A stretch of DNA of 64,000 nucleotides from Enterococcus sp. RIT-PI-f (GTDB taxonomy: Bacteria; Bacillota; Bacilli; Lactobacillales; Enterococcaceae). The DNA is taken from NCBI RefSeq assembly GCF_001297065.1, contig NZ_LHOX01000021.1, forward strand, positions 155,578-219,577, given 5' to 3'. A model generated the notes under the pieces. That model was given only the letters and a program-made list of their open reading frames with translations, searched no databases and was not told the origin of the DNA. Numbering within the stretch: position 1 is the stretch's first letter; each line of letters opens with the position of its first letter. The position numbers were made by a program, and so were the translations under genes. Shown here in pieces: positions 54,993-64,000 of the stretch.

Positions 54993-55436
54993 ATGTCAAT
55001 CGAAGTTGGAGCGAAACTAAAGGGCAAAGTGTCAGGTATTACAAATTTTGGTGCGTTCATTGATTTGGGTGAGGGGAAAACTGGTTTGGTACATATCAGT
55101 GAAGTATCAAATGGTTTTGTAAAAGATATCCATGATGTATTAACTGTTGGCGATGAAGTCACTGTGCTAGTTACAGCCATTGGGAATGATGGGAAAATTG
55201 GTTTGTCAATCCGAAAAGCAGAAGACAAACCAGAAGAAAAACGCGAGTACCCGAAAAAAGAATTCAATCGGCCGAATCCGAAGAAATCTTTTTCACGCAA
55301 TCAACCTGCCAATACAAATAAACAAGACTTCGATTCATTGATGAGTTCTTTTCTTAAAGATAGTGATGATCGTCTGTCATCATTACGTCGCAACACTGAA
55401 GGAAAACGCGGTGGCCGAGGCGGTCGACGCAACTAA
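54993..55436 (+). CDS. yabR: S1 domain RNA-binding protein (YabR-like)
   Basis: 147 aa from ATG 54993 (site TAGGAGG). One S1 domain (1-75: GAKLKGKVSGITNFGAFIDLGEGKTGLVHISEVSNGFVKDIHDVLTVGDEVTVLV) is followed by a basic tail ending in GGRGGRRN. The Bacillus homolog YabR is a general RNA-binding, ribosome-linked protein. It is followed by a strong terminator. Confidence 0.93.
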   Translation: MSIEVGAKLKGKVSGITNFGAFIDLGEGKTGLVHISEVSNGFVKDIHDVLTVGDEVTVLVTAIGNDGKIGLSIRKAEDKPEEKREYPKKEFNRPNPKKSFSRNQPANTNKQDFDSLMSSFLKDSDDRLSSLRRNTEGKRGGRGGRRN

Positions 55437-55457
55437 AAGGTGAATAGCAAGTTAGAC

Positions 55458-55505
55458 GAAAGCTGGGACAAAACCATTGGATTGTTTTGTTTCAGCTTTC
55501 TTTCT
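55458..55505 (+). terminator. Rho-independent terminator after yabR
   Basis: GAAAGCTGGGACAAAAC (55458-55474) pairs along all 17 positions with GTTTTGTTTCAGCTTTC (55484-55500), two pairs being G-U, 9-base loop, then a T-rich stretch. Confidence 0.9.
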
Positions 55506-55532
55506 TGAGTACAGATCAAAGGAGGGAAGCGG

Positions 55533-56924
55533 ATGGTCATTGAAACACTGCGGCAGCAATTGGCATCTTGCACATCGATTCCGCGACCGCGCTATTTGTT
55601 GGCTGTGTCGACAGGCGTAGATTCGATGGTTTTGTTGACGGCGATGGAAAAGTTATTCGCTGATCAAAAGGATAAACCCTTTGCTGTCGCACATGTCAAT
55701 CATCAATTAAGGACGGCGTCCAAAGAAGAAGCAGCTTTCCTCAGCGCCTATTGTGCCACGCGGGGCATTGTGTATGTCGAAAGAACATGGGAAAAGCGTC
55801 CGGCAGTTGGAGTGGAAGCGGCCGCCAGAGCATTCCGATATGATTTTTTTAAAGAAATCATGGCACATGACCACTACCCCATCTTGTTGACGGCCCATCA
55901 TGGAGATGACCAAGCGGAAACCATGGTAATGAAAATGGTGCGAGATGGCAGCCTGCATAACGCTTTTGGTATACGGCAAACGCAACATTTTGGCCAGGGT
56001 ATCTTGCTGAGGCCGTTGCTAAAACTGAGCAAAGATGACATTCATGCATTTGCTGCGGCAAATCAAGTCCCTTATTTTGAGGACGAAACCAATCAACAAG
56101 ATCTTTATTTGCGCAATCGAATCAGACATCACATCATTCCGACGCTGAAAAAAGAAAATGCACAGACCATTCCGCATTTCCAACAATTATCTGAAGAAAT
56201 GATTTACGGGCAAGAATTGATCGCTGACCTGCAAAAAGAATGGTTGTCCCGTTATGTCGAGCGCAGAGAAAATCAGCAAATCGTTTGGCTGGAGCAACTG
56301 TCGGATTTGTCTAAGGCGGCCAGGTATTGGTTTTTTGCAGGCTTGCTGCAACAAACCAATAGCCAGCGAGGGGCGTTGAACCATAAACAACTGCAACAAG
56401 TTCTAGACGCATTGGACACGCCACAAGGACAATGGCAGATCGACATGGGGGACCGTTGGCAGATACGCCGCAGTTACGATGTCGTGATATTGGAACAAAA
56501 ACCAGTCCCTTCAGAAACGGTTGTGTCGTCGAAACAAGAAATGCGCGTGGGAATTGGCAGTTCCTTATTCTTGTCAGAAAACGAATGGATCGGATTTTTT
56601 CGCAGTGATCATATCGAAATTCCCAAAAAAATCACAAATTGGTCGGAGTTTTCGCAAGATTTACCGCTAAACTATTCATCTGAGCTGATCCTTCGTAAAC
56701 GAAAACCGGGAGACCGGATTCAATTGCAAGCCAATCTGCGCAAAAAAATCAGTCGTTACTTCATTGACGGCAAAGTACCAAATGAACAGCGGGAAAAAAG
56801 TTGGGTCGTCACGACCCCTGGGCAAGAAGTCGTAGCCTTGATCCCTTACGTATTTTCCTATTTGAGTATTGCGGCGGAAACTGATAAAATACACTACATA
56901 CTTCTTTATAAATATCAGGAGTAA
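55533..56924 (+). CDS. tilS: tRNA(Ile)-lysidine synthetase TilS
   Basis: 463 aa. PP-loop [14 protein letters not shown] (about 23-36; STGVDS is a common variant of SGGxDS), AHVNHQLR and [20 protein letters not shown] (catalytic region), and a C-terminal domain with [32 protein letters not shown]. It converts C34 of tRNA-Ile(CAU) to lysidine, an essential step. The site AAAGGAGGG precedes the ATG. It is followed by hpt and ftsH as in Bacillus. Confidence 0.97.
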   Translation: MVIETLRQQLASCTSIPRPRYLLAVSTGVDSMVLLTAMEKLFADQKDKPFAVAHVNHQLRTASKEEAAFLSAYCATRGIVYVERTWEKRPAVGVEAAARAFRYDFFKEIMAHDHYPILLTAHHGDDQAETMVMKMVRDGSLHNAFGIRQTQHFGQGILLRPLLKLSKDDIHAFAAANQVPYFEDETNQQDLYLRNRIRHHIIPTLKKENAQTIPHFQQLSEEMIYGQELIADLQKEWLSRYVERRENQQIVWLEQLSDLSKAARYWFFAGLLQQTNSQRGALNHKQLQQVLDALDTPQGQWQIDMGDRWQIRRSYDVVILEQKPVPSETVVSSKQEMRVGIGSSLFLSENEWIGFFRSDHIEIPKKITNWSEFSQDLPLNYSSELILRKRKPGDRIQLQANLRKKISRYFIDGKVPNEQREKSWVVTTPGQEVVALIPYVFSYLSIAAETDKIHYILLYKYQE

Positions 56925-56943
56925 GAGTTGGAAGGAGAACTTT

Positions 56944-57489
56944 ATGCTAGATAAAGACATTGAAAAAGTTTTGATTACACGTGATGAGATCAGAAATCGT
57001 TGTGTTGAGTTGGGTCAAGAACTAACAACAGCGTATGCTGATAAGAACCCGTTGGTTGTTGGTGTGTTGAAAGGTGCAGTCCCATTCATGGCAGATATCG
57101 TGCGTGAGATGGATTGTTACTTAGAAATTGACTTTATGGATGTATCCAGTTATGGCAATGCCATGATTTCATCTGGAGAGGTCAAGATCGTCAAAGATTT
57201 GGATACCAATGTTGAAGGCCGAGATCTACTGATTGTGGAAGATATTATCGACAGTGGCCGTACATTGGCTTATTTGGTTGATTTATTCAAATACCGCAAA
57301 GCCAAATCGGTGAAAATCGTTACACTGCTAGACAAACCAGAAGGCCGAGTGGTTGATATTGAAGCTGATTATATCGGATTTGATGTGCCAAATGAGTTCG
57401 TGGTCGGCTATGGATTAGATTACGCAGAACAATACCGCAACTTGCCTTATGTGGGTGTATTAAAACCAAGTGTTTATCAGTCAAATTAG
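56944..57489 (+). CDS. hpt: Hypoxanthine phosphoribosyltransferase
   Basis: 181 aa from ATG 56944 (site GGAAGGAGA); the frame from 56869 overlaps tilS. PRPP-binding motif [35 protein letters not shown], and [18 protein letters not shown] are the family landmarks. It salvages hypoxanthine and guanine. In Bacillus Hpt also binds FtsH and TilS, encoded on either side. Confidence 0.97.
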   Translation: MLDKDIEKVLITRDEIRNRCVELGQELTTAYADKNPLVVGVLKGAVPFMADIVREMDCYLEIDFMDVSSYGNAMISSGEVKIVKDLDTNVEGRDLLIVEDIIDSGRTLAYLVDLFKYRKAKSVKIVTLLDKPEGRVVDIEADYIGFDVPNEFVVGYGLDYAEQYRNLPYVGVLKPSVYQSN

Positions 57490-57509
57490 TGACTGTTCTA
57501 AATCAATTG

Positions 57510-57518
57510 TGATACAAT
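57510..57518 (+). promoter_or_regulatory. Candidate extended -10 promoter of ftsH
   Basis: TGATACAAT is an extended -10 element 44 bases before the ftsH ATG. The -35 is weak, and read-through from hpt is likely as well. Confidence 0.5.
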
Positions 57519-57562
57519 CAAATGGTCAGGATTGATAAAACAAAATAGCCAGGGAGGTACGC

Positions 57563-59674
57563 ATGAATAAGAAAAATAACGGTATGGTAAAAAATACCTT
57601 ATATTATGTACTCGTCTTGTTGGCGATGGTCATGGTCGTTTATTTCATTTTTGGAAATGGCAGCCAGCAAACACCAACGATTGAGTATTCTACATTTACA
57701 GAACAACTGAAAGACGGGAAAATCAAACAGTTTACTGTACAACCCGCCAATGGAGTGTATCGAATCGTAGGAGAGTACAACGAAGAACAGACAGTCAGCA
57801 ATGACAATAGTTTATCCGTTTTAGGCGGAAATTCTTCATCAAGCTCAACTCGATTTACAACCATTGTGTTGCCAAATGACTCCACATTGAGTGAAGTAAC
57901 CAGCCTTGCATCAACCGCAGGGGTGAAAACCACGATTGAAGAAGAGTCAAATAGTGGGATTTGGTTGTCACTATTGATCAGCTTCTTACCAATCGTGATC
58001 ATTATCTTCTTCTTCTATATGATGATGAGTCAACAAGGTGGCGGTGGCGGCGGCGGTGGTGGCCGAGTGATGAACTTCGGTAAATCCAAAGCCAAAGAAG
58101 CCGACAAAAAAGCCAACCGTGTTCGGTTCTCAGATGTAGCCGGTGCGGAAGAAGAAAAACAAGAACTTGTAGAAGTTGTGGAATTCCTAAAAGATCCCCG
58201 ACGTTTCGTCGAATTAGGCGCCCGGATCCCAGCAGGTGTCTTGCTTGAAGGCCCTCCAGGGACAGGTAAAACCCTATTAGCTAAAGCAGTAGCCGGAGAA
58301 GCAGGCGTGCCGTTTTATTCGATCTCTGGTTCAGATTTCGTAGAAATGTTCGTCGGTGTCGGTGCAAGCCGTGTCCGTGACTTGTTCGAAACAGCGAAGA
58401 AAAATGCGCCAGCGATCATCTTCATCGATGAAATCGATGCTGTCGGTCGTCAACGTGGCGCTGGCATGGGTGGCGGACATGATGAGCGTGAACAAACATT
58501 GAACCAATTGTTGGTTGAAATGGATGGGTTTGATGGCAATGAAGGCGTGATCGTCGTCGCTGCAACAAACCGCTCTGATGTATTAGACCCAGCATTGCTC
58601 CGTCCAGGTCGTTTTGACCGTCAAATTTTAGTTGGCCGTCCAGACGTGAAAGGTCGTGAAGCGATTTTACGTGTCCACGCCCGCAACAAACCATTGTCAG
58701 ATGATGTTGATTTGAAAGTCGTTGCCCAACAAACACCAGGTTTTGCCGGTGCTGATTTGGAAAACGTCTTGAATGAAGCAGCATTGGTTGCTGCGCGCCG
58801 GAACAAGAAAAAAATCGATGCGTCGGATATCGATGAAGCAGAAGACCGCGTGATTGCCGGACCTGCGAAGAAAGACCGTGTGATCAATAAACGTGAACGT
58901 GAAATGGTGGCATACCATGAAGCGGGTCATACCATCGTTGGTTTGGTCTTGAGCCGTGCCCGTGTGGTGCATAAAGTAACCATTATCCCTCGAGGACGCG
59001 CTGGCGGCTACATGATTGCTTTACCAAAAGAAGATCAATTCTTGATGACCAAAGAAGATATGTTTGAACAAATCGTTGGCTTGTTAGGTGGACGTACAGC
59101 AGAAGAAATCATCTTCGGTGTACAATCTACTGGGGCGTCAAATGACTTTGAACAAGCAACTGGATTAGCAAGAAGTATGGTCACTGAATATGGCATGAGC
59201 GACAAATTGGGGCCAGTTCAATACGAAGGCAACCACCAAGTATTTGTTGGCCGCGATTATGGTCAAACAAAAGCCTATTCTGAACAAGTAGCATACGAAA
59301 TCGACCAAGAAGTGCGCAAGATTTTAATGGATGCACATCAAAAAGCCCATGAAATCATCGAAGAACACCGTGCGCAACATAAGTTGATCGCTGAAAAACT
59401 GCTTCAACACGAAACATTGGATGCTAAAGCAATCAAATCGTTGTTTGAAGAAGGTAAAATGCCTGAAGGTACTGAGGATTCAGAATATCCAAGTGAAAAA
59501 GCACAGACTTTTGAAGAAGCAAAACGTGCGTTAGAAGAAAAAGACGCTGAAAAACAAGCTGCCGAAAAAGCAACTGCGCATCACGACGATCATGAAAGCA
59601 AAGACTTTGATCAACAACTGGAAGATGTTCGACGCAACAGCGAAGACACACATGAACCAGATGACAAAGCATAA
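57563..59674 (+). CDS. ftsH: ATP-dependent zinc metalloprotease FtsH
   Basis: 703 aa. Two membrane helices (about 12-30 and 131-153) enclose an extracellular domain; a Gly-rich linker follows. AAA module: Walker A GPPGTGKT (about 230-237), Walker [13 protein letters not shown] region, then the zinc motif HEAGH (about 452-456). The C-terminal about 60 residues are highly charged with Glu, Lys, Asp and His. It degrades membrane and regulatory proteins. The site CAGGGAGG precedes the ATG. Confidence 0.98.
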   Translation: MNKKNNGMVKNTLYYVLVLLAMVMVVYFIFGNGSQQTPTIEYSTFTEQLKDGKIKQFTVQPANGVYRIVGEYNEEQTVSNDNSLSVLGGNSSSSSTRFTTIVLPNDSTLSEVTSLASTAGVKTTIEEESNSGIWLSLLISFLPIVIIIFFFYMMMSQQGGGGGGGGGRVMNFGKSKAKEADKKANRVRFSDVAGAEEEKQELVEVVEFLKDPRRFVELGARIPAGVLLEGPPGTGKTLLAKAVAGEAGVPFYSISGSDFVEMFVGVGASRVRDLFETAKKNAPAIIFIDEIDAVGRQRGAGMGGGHDEREQTLNQLLVEMDGFDGNEGVIVVAATNRSDVLDPALLRPGRFDRQILVGRPDVKGREAILRVHARNKPLSDDVDLKVVAQQTPGFAGADLENVLNEAALVAARRNKKKIDASDIDEAEDRVIAGPAKKDRVINKREREMVAYHEAGHTIVGLVLSRARVVHKVTIIPRGRAGGYMIALPKEDQFLMTKEDMFEQIVGLLGGRTAEEIIFGVQSTGASNDFEQATGLARSMVTEYGMSDKLGPVQYEGNHQVFVGRDYGQTKAYSEQVAYEIDQEVRKILMDAHQKAHEIIEEHRAQHKLIAEKLLQHETLDAKAIKSLFEEGKMPEGTEDSEYPSEKAQTFEEAKRALEEKDAEKQAAEKATAHHDDHESKDFDQQLEDVRRNSEDTHEPDDKA

Positions 59675-59686
59675 TCAATAAGCACT

Positions 59687-59716
59687 GAAAAGCATCGAGG
59701 AAACTCGATGCTTTTT
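59687..59716 (+). terminator. Rho-independent terminator after ftsH
   Basis: AAAGCATCGAG (59689-59699) and CTCGATGCTTT (59704-59714) form a perfect stem with a GAAA tetraloop, then T residues. Confidence 0.95.
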
Positions 59717-59757
59717 CTTATGAATAAGTAGGCTTTTCTAAAATCGAATACAGACAG

Positions 59758-59786
59758 TTGAAAAAAAAGACACTTCCTAGTATGAT
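59758..59786 (+). promoter_or_regulatory. Sigma-A promoter of hslO
   Basis: TTGAAA (59758-59763), 17 bases, TATGAT (59781-59786), 31 bases before the hslO start. Confidence 0.8.
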
Positions 59787-59817
59787 TCACTAATGAATGG
59801 AAAAAAGGAGATTGAAG

Positions 59818-60699
59818 ATGAAAGATTATCTAGTTAAAGCCCTAGCGTATGACGGGTATGTCCGTGGATATGCGGTATCAGCTACCCATACAGTAGCGGA
59901 GGCGCAAACACGTCATCAAACGTGGAACACTGCCTCAGCTGCATTAGGACGCAGCATGGTTGGCGGCCTTTTGTTAGGCAGTACCTTAAAAGGCGAAGAC
60001 AAATTAACAGTAAAAATCCAAGGAAATGGTCCTGCCGGAGCGATCATTGTCGATAGCAATGGCCACGGGGACGTTAAAGGGTACATAAAAAATCCGCATA
60101 TCAGTTTACCGCTAAATGCTGCTGGAAAATTGGATGTGCGAGGCGCTGTCGGTGACCAAGGTATTTTTACGGTCATTAAAGATTTAGGTCTTAAAGAACC
60201 GTTTTCCGGTCAAACGCCGATCGTATCAGGTGAATTAGGGGAAGACTTTACTTACTATTTAGCTGTTTCAGAACAAATTCCTTCGGCAGTAGGATTGAGT
60301 GTCTTGGTGGAAACAGACGACTCTATTCGTGCAGCAGGCGGCTTTATGCTGCAAATCATGCCCGGTGCCAGTGAGGAAATCATCGAAGCAATTGAAGCTA
60401 GACTAAAAGAATTGCCTCGCGTCTCTACCTTGATCGATGAAGGACAAACGCCTGAAGAAATATTGATGACCTTGATGCCAGAAGCTGGTGTAGAAGTGTT
60501 AGAGAAGCTGCCTGTTCAATTCAAGTGTGATTGCAACAAAGAAAAGTTTGCTACAGCAATCATTACGCTGGGCGCGCAAGAAATACAAGCGATGATCGAT
60601 GAAGACCATGGTGCTGAAGCAGTGTGCGCCTTCTGTGGCAATAAATATCATTTTGACGAAATGGAACTAGCTGATTTAAAGAAAGAGGCGAGTGCATAA
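59818..60699 (+). CDS. hslO: Redox-regulated chaperone Hsp33
   Basis: 293 aa from ATG 59818 (site AAAGGAG). The N-terminal chaperone core has LVKALAYDGYVRGYAVSATHTVAEAQTRH and GSTLKGEDKLTVKIQGNGPAGAIIVDSNGHGDVKGYI. The redox switch is four cysteines: CDC in FKCDCNKEKF and CAFC in AVCAFCGNKYHF, which bind zinc when reduced. Oxidative stress activates it. The stop is directly followed by the dusB start. Confidence 0.97.
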   Translation: MKDYLVKALAYDGYVRGYAVSATHTVAEAQTRHQTWNTASAALGRSMVGGLLLGSTLKGEDKLTVKIQGNGPAGAIIVDSNGHGDVKGYIKNPHISLPLNAAGKLDVRGAVGDQGIFTVIKDLGLKEPFSGQTPIVSGELGEDFTYYLAVSEQIPSAVGLSVLVETDDSIRAAGGFMLQIMPGASEEIIEAIEARLKELPRVSTLIDEGQTPEEILMTLMPEAGVEVLEKLPVQFKCDCNKEKFATAIITLGAQEIQAMIDEDHGAEAVCAFCGNKYHFDEMELADLKKEASA

Positions 60700-61710
60700 T
60701 TGAAAGAAACACATACATGGTCGATTGGGAACGTTGAGATCCCCAATCGCGTTGTTGTTGCACCGATGGCCGGAATCACCAATTCAGCTTTTCGCGTGAC
60801 CGTCAAAGAATTTGGTGCGGGTTTAGTGGTTTGTGAAATGATCAGTGATAAAGGGATTCAATTAAGAAACAAAAAAACCTTAGATATGCTATTCATCGAC
60901 GAAACAGAACATCCGTTGAGTATTCAGATCTTCGGCGGCAATAAAGCTTCTTTGGTTGAGGCAGCGCAATTTGTTGCTGCACATACGACGGCTGATATTA
61001 TCGATATCAATATGGGCTGTCCAGTGAACAAAATCATCAAAGCAGAAGCTGGAGCGAAGTGGCTGCTTGATCCAGACAAAGTCTATGAAATGGTGCATGC
61101 GGTGTCTAGCGCAATCGATAAACCAGTGACAGTCAAAATGCGGATTGGCTGGGATGACGAACATGTCTTTGCGGTTGAAAATGCCCAAGCTGCAGAAGCC
61201 GCCGGCGCTGCGGCTATTGGGATGCATGGACGAACTAGAGTACAAATGTATGAAGGTGCTGCTGATTGGTCTGTGTTGAAGCGTGTCAAACAGAATCTTA
61301 CCATTCCATTTATGGGGAATGGGGATGTCCGGACGCCGGAAGATGCGAAACGTATGTTGGAAGAAGTGGGGGCGGATGCAGTGATGATCGGCCGAGCAGC
61401 TTTAGGCAATCCATGGATGATCCATCGAACCCGACACTATTTAGAAACAGGGGAACTATTGCCGGAACCTTCAGCCAGAGAGAAAATCGCGACGGCAAAA
61501 CTGCACTTAGAGCGGTTGGCTGATTTAAAAGGGGAGAAAGTTGCTTCCAGAGAATTTCGGCAACATGCCGCCTATTATTTGAAAGGTACCTCTCGTGCGG
61601 CGAAAGTCAAAGCAGCGATCAATCAAGCGGAGGACAAACAAACCATGTTTGATCTGCTAGATGCTTTTGTAGAAAAAACCGAAGCGCAAGAAGCGGTAAA
61701 ACTTTCGTAA
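60700..61710 (+). CDS. dusB: tRNA-dihydrouridine synthase DusB
   Basis: 336 aa, TTG start immediately after the hslO stop, with site AAAGAGG. FMN-binding barrel: VVAPMAGITNSAFR, the catalytic Cys in INMGCPVNKI, VTVKMRIGWD, IGMHGRTRVQMYEG and GNGDVRTPEDA. It reduces uridine in the D-loop of tRNA. The tight arrangement hslO-dusB-lysS is the same as in other Firmicutes. A terminator follows. Confidence 0.96.
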   Translation: MKETHTWSIGNVEIPNRVVVAPMAGITNSAFRVTVKEFGAGLVVCEMISDKGIQLRNKKTLDMLFIDETEHPLSIQIFGGNKASLVEAAQFVAAHTTADIIDINMGCPVNKIIKAEAGAKWLLDPDKVYEMVHAVSSAIDKPVTVKMRIGWDDEHVFAVENAQAAEAAGAAAIGMHGRTRVQMYEGAADWSVLKRVKQNLTIPFMGNGDVRTPEDAKRMLEEVGADAVMIGRAALGNPWMIHRTRHYLETGELLPEPSAREKIATAKLHLERLADLKGEKVASREFRQHAAYYLKGTSRAAKVKAAINQAEDKQTMFDLLDAFVEKTEAQEAVKLS

Positions 61711-61720
61711 ATAAGCTGTA

Positions 61721-63305
<1,585 letters not shown>

Positions 63306-63312
63306 TCAGTCG

Positions 63313-63350
63313 AAAACCAATGTCTTTTAAAAAGGCGTTGGTTTTTGTTT
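63313..63350 (+). terminator. Rho-independent terminator after lysS
   Basis: AAAACCAATGTCTTT pairs with AAAGGCGTTGGTTTT (two G-U pairs) over a 3-base loop, then T-rich sequence. Confidence 0.93.
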
Positions 63351-63486
63351 TTATTGAAAAAGCAAGTTGAGACGGCTGTCAAAGGATATTTGTAACGAGA
63401 AAACGCATGAATAGCGAACGATAAAAAAGCGTCAATTAGTCATTGAACGGCTTTGCAAAATATCCATAAAAATAAATAGAAAATGA

Positions 63487-63515
63487 TTGACCGATAGCCG
63501 TTTAGTTGGTATATT
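63487..63515 (+). promoter_or_regulatory. rRNA operon promoter P1
   Basis: TTGACC (63487-63492), 17 bases, TATATT (63510-63515) with TGG extended -10. It is the most upstream of four evenly spaced promoters in the 655-base gap before 16S. Confidence 0.6.
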
Positions 63516-63569
63516 ATTACATGTGCCAAATGACCGATACAATCAAAAAAACTTTTTTGAAAAAAAGGT

Positions 63570-63598
63570 TGACGCACGATAAAACAGATGATATTATA
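63570..63598 (+). promoter_or_regulatory. rRNA operon promoter P2
   Basis: TTGACG (63570-63575), 17 bases, TATTAT (63593-63598). An A/T-rich tract (T6, A7) directly upstream resembles an UP element. Confidence 0.72.
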
Positions 63599-63665
63599 AC
63601 GAAGTCGCAAAAATAAATTGATTGATCGTTGTTGATATGACAGCAAATTAATTGAAAAAAAGTTG

Positions 63666-63694
63666 TTGACAAATAACAAATCATTTGTTATTAT
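63666..63694 (+). promoter_or_regulatory. rRNA operon promoter P3
   Basis: TTGACA (63666-63671), 17 bases, TATTAT (63689-63694), with an A/T-rich upstream stretch. The early transcript GTTGCTAAGGCAG resembles that of P4 (GTTGCTAACGCAA). A hairpin CGTTGTT-GCAA-AACAACG follows at 63720-63737. Confidence 0.88.
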
Positions 63695-63764
63695 GATTAA
63701 GTTGCTAAGGCAGCCGACACGTTGTTGCAAAACAACGAGCAAAAAAAACTTTTATAAAAAAGTG

Positions 63765-63793
63765 TTGACAATCGCTTGTCACTCTGATATGAT
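63765..63793 (+). promoter_or_regulatory. rRNA operon promoter P4
   Basis: TTGACA (63765-63770), 17 bases, TATGAT (63788-63793), with an A/T-rich UP-like tract upstream. It is the promoter nearest to 16S, about 170 bases from the mature 5' end. Confidence 0.9.
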
Positions 63794-63818
63794 ATAAAAG
63801 TTGCTAACGCAACACTGT

Positions 63819-63950
63819 AGACCTTTGAAAACTGAACAAAGCAAGCAAACGAACCAATGTGTAGGACGCTTCATTTATATGAAGCAAATACATGCAAGCA
63901 ATAGCTAGCAAAGTTTTAATTTTATGAGCTTAACGATCCTTTGGATCGTT
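63819..63950 (+). promoter_or_regulatory. rRNA leader: boxA and processing hairpins
   Basis: AGACCTTTGAAAACTGAACA (from 63819) matches the Firmicutes rrn boxA used for Nus-dependent antitermination. Two hairpins follow: GCTTCAT-TTAT-ATGAAGC (63868-63885) and AACGATCC-TTT-GGATCGTT (63932-63950). The second lies just before the 16S 5' end and may take part in processing. Confidence 0.8.
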
Positions 63951-63959
63951 CAAACAAAT

Positions 63960-64000
63960 CATTATGAGAGTTTGATCCTGGCTCAGGACGAACGCTGGCG
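63960..64000 (+). rRNA. rrs: 16S ribosomal RNA, 5' end only
   Basis: AGAGTTTGATCCTGGCTCAG at 63967 is the universal 16S 5' sequence (E. coli position 8), followed by GACGAACGCTGGCG. The mature 5' end is therefore near 63960. The gene continues beyond the window. Confidence 0.97.

Noticed and set aside
63440..63742. 100-residue open frame on the - strand in the rRNA promoter region
   Set aside because: It lies across four promoters, has low-complexity composition and no convincing ribosome-binding context.

Overview
The window comes from a motile enterococcus, most likely of the Enterococcus casseliflavus/gallinarum group. The right half has the usual Enterococcus order pth-mfd-(MOP flippase)-rqcP-divIC-yabR-tilS-hpt-ftsH-hslO-dusB-lysS, running into a 16S rRNA gene. 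The left half is a large flagellar and chemotaxis cluster, which among enterococci is typical of that motile group. The species call is inference; nothing was searched.

Bases 1-25671, all on the + strand, are the distal part of a motility supercluster that starts before the window. In order: end of swrD/flbD; fliL and the export gate fliO-P-Q-R-flhB-flhA; sigma28 (fliA); two rod/hook-type proteins; an unexpected FtsE-like ABC ATPase; one methyl-accepting chemotaxis protein; cheW-cheD-cheB-cheR-cheA-cheC-cheY-cheW; fliM-fliY; flgM-flgN-flgK-flgL; flagellin fliC; flaG-fliD-fliT-like-fliS. Most gaps are short or overlap, which suggests long transcripts. Three sites share a sigma28-type motif (TTAAC, about 14-15 nt, then CCGAT): before mcp, flgM and fliC. 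flhF and flhG, which sit beside flhA in many Firmicutes, are not at that place, and fliW/csrA are absent from the flgL-fliC junction.

Bases 25700-48070 are accessory and metabolic: a polytopic GT-C-like membrane protein directly after fliS; a MarR regulator with a heterodimeric ABC exporter; a GH1 phospho-beta-glucosidase; a copper ATPase behind a CopY-type cop box; a saccharopine dehydrogenase-like protein; a GntR/EIIC/phospho-beta-glucosidase locus with a divergent regulatory region; a family 8 glycosyltransferase and TspO; oligoendopeptidase F; VanZ-like and DUF1275 membrane proteins; an Ldt(fm)-like L,D-transpeptidase; and L-lactate dehydrogenase.

Bases 48300-63350 hold conserved housekeeping genes for translation quality control, transcription-coupled repair, cell-envelope and division functions, tRNA modification, purine salvage, proteolysis and the redox chaperone. 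Bases 63350-63960 are a promoter and leader region with four well-formed sigma-A promoters in tandem, a boxA antiterminator and two hairpins, leading to the first about 41 bases of 16S rRNA.
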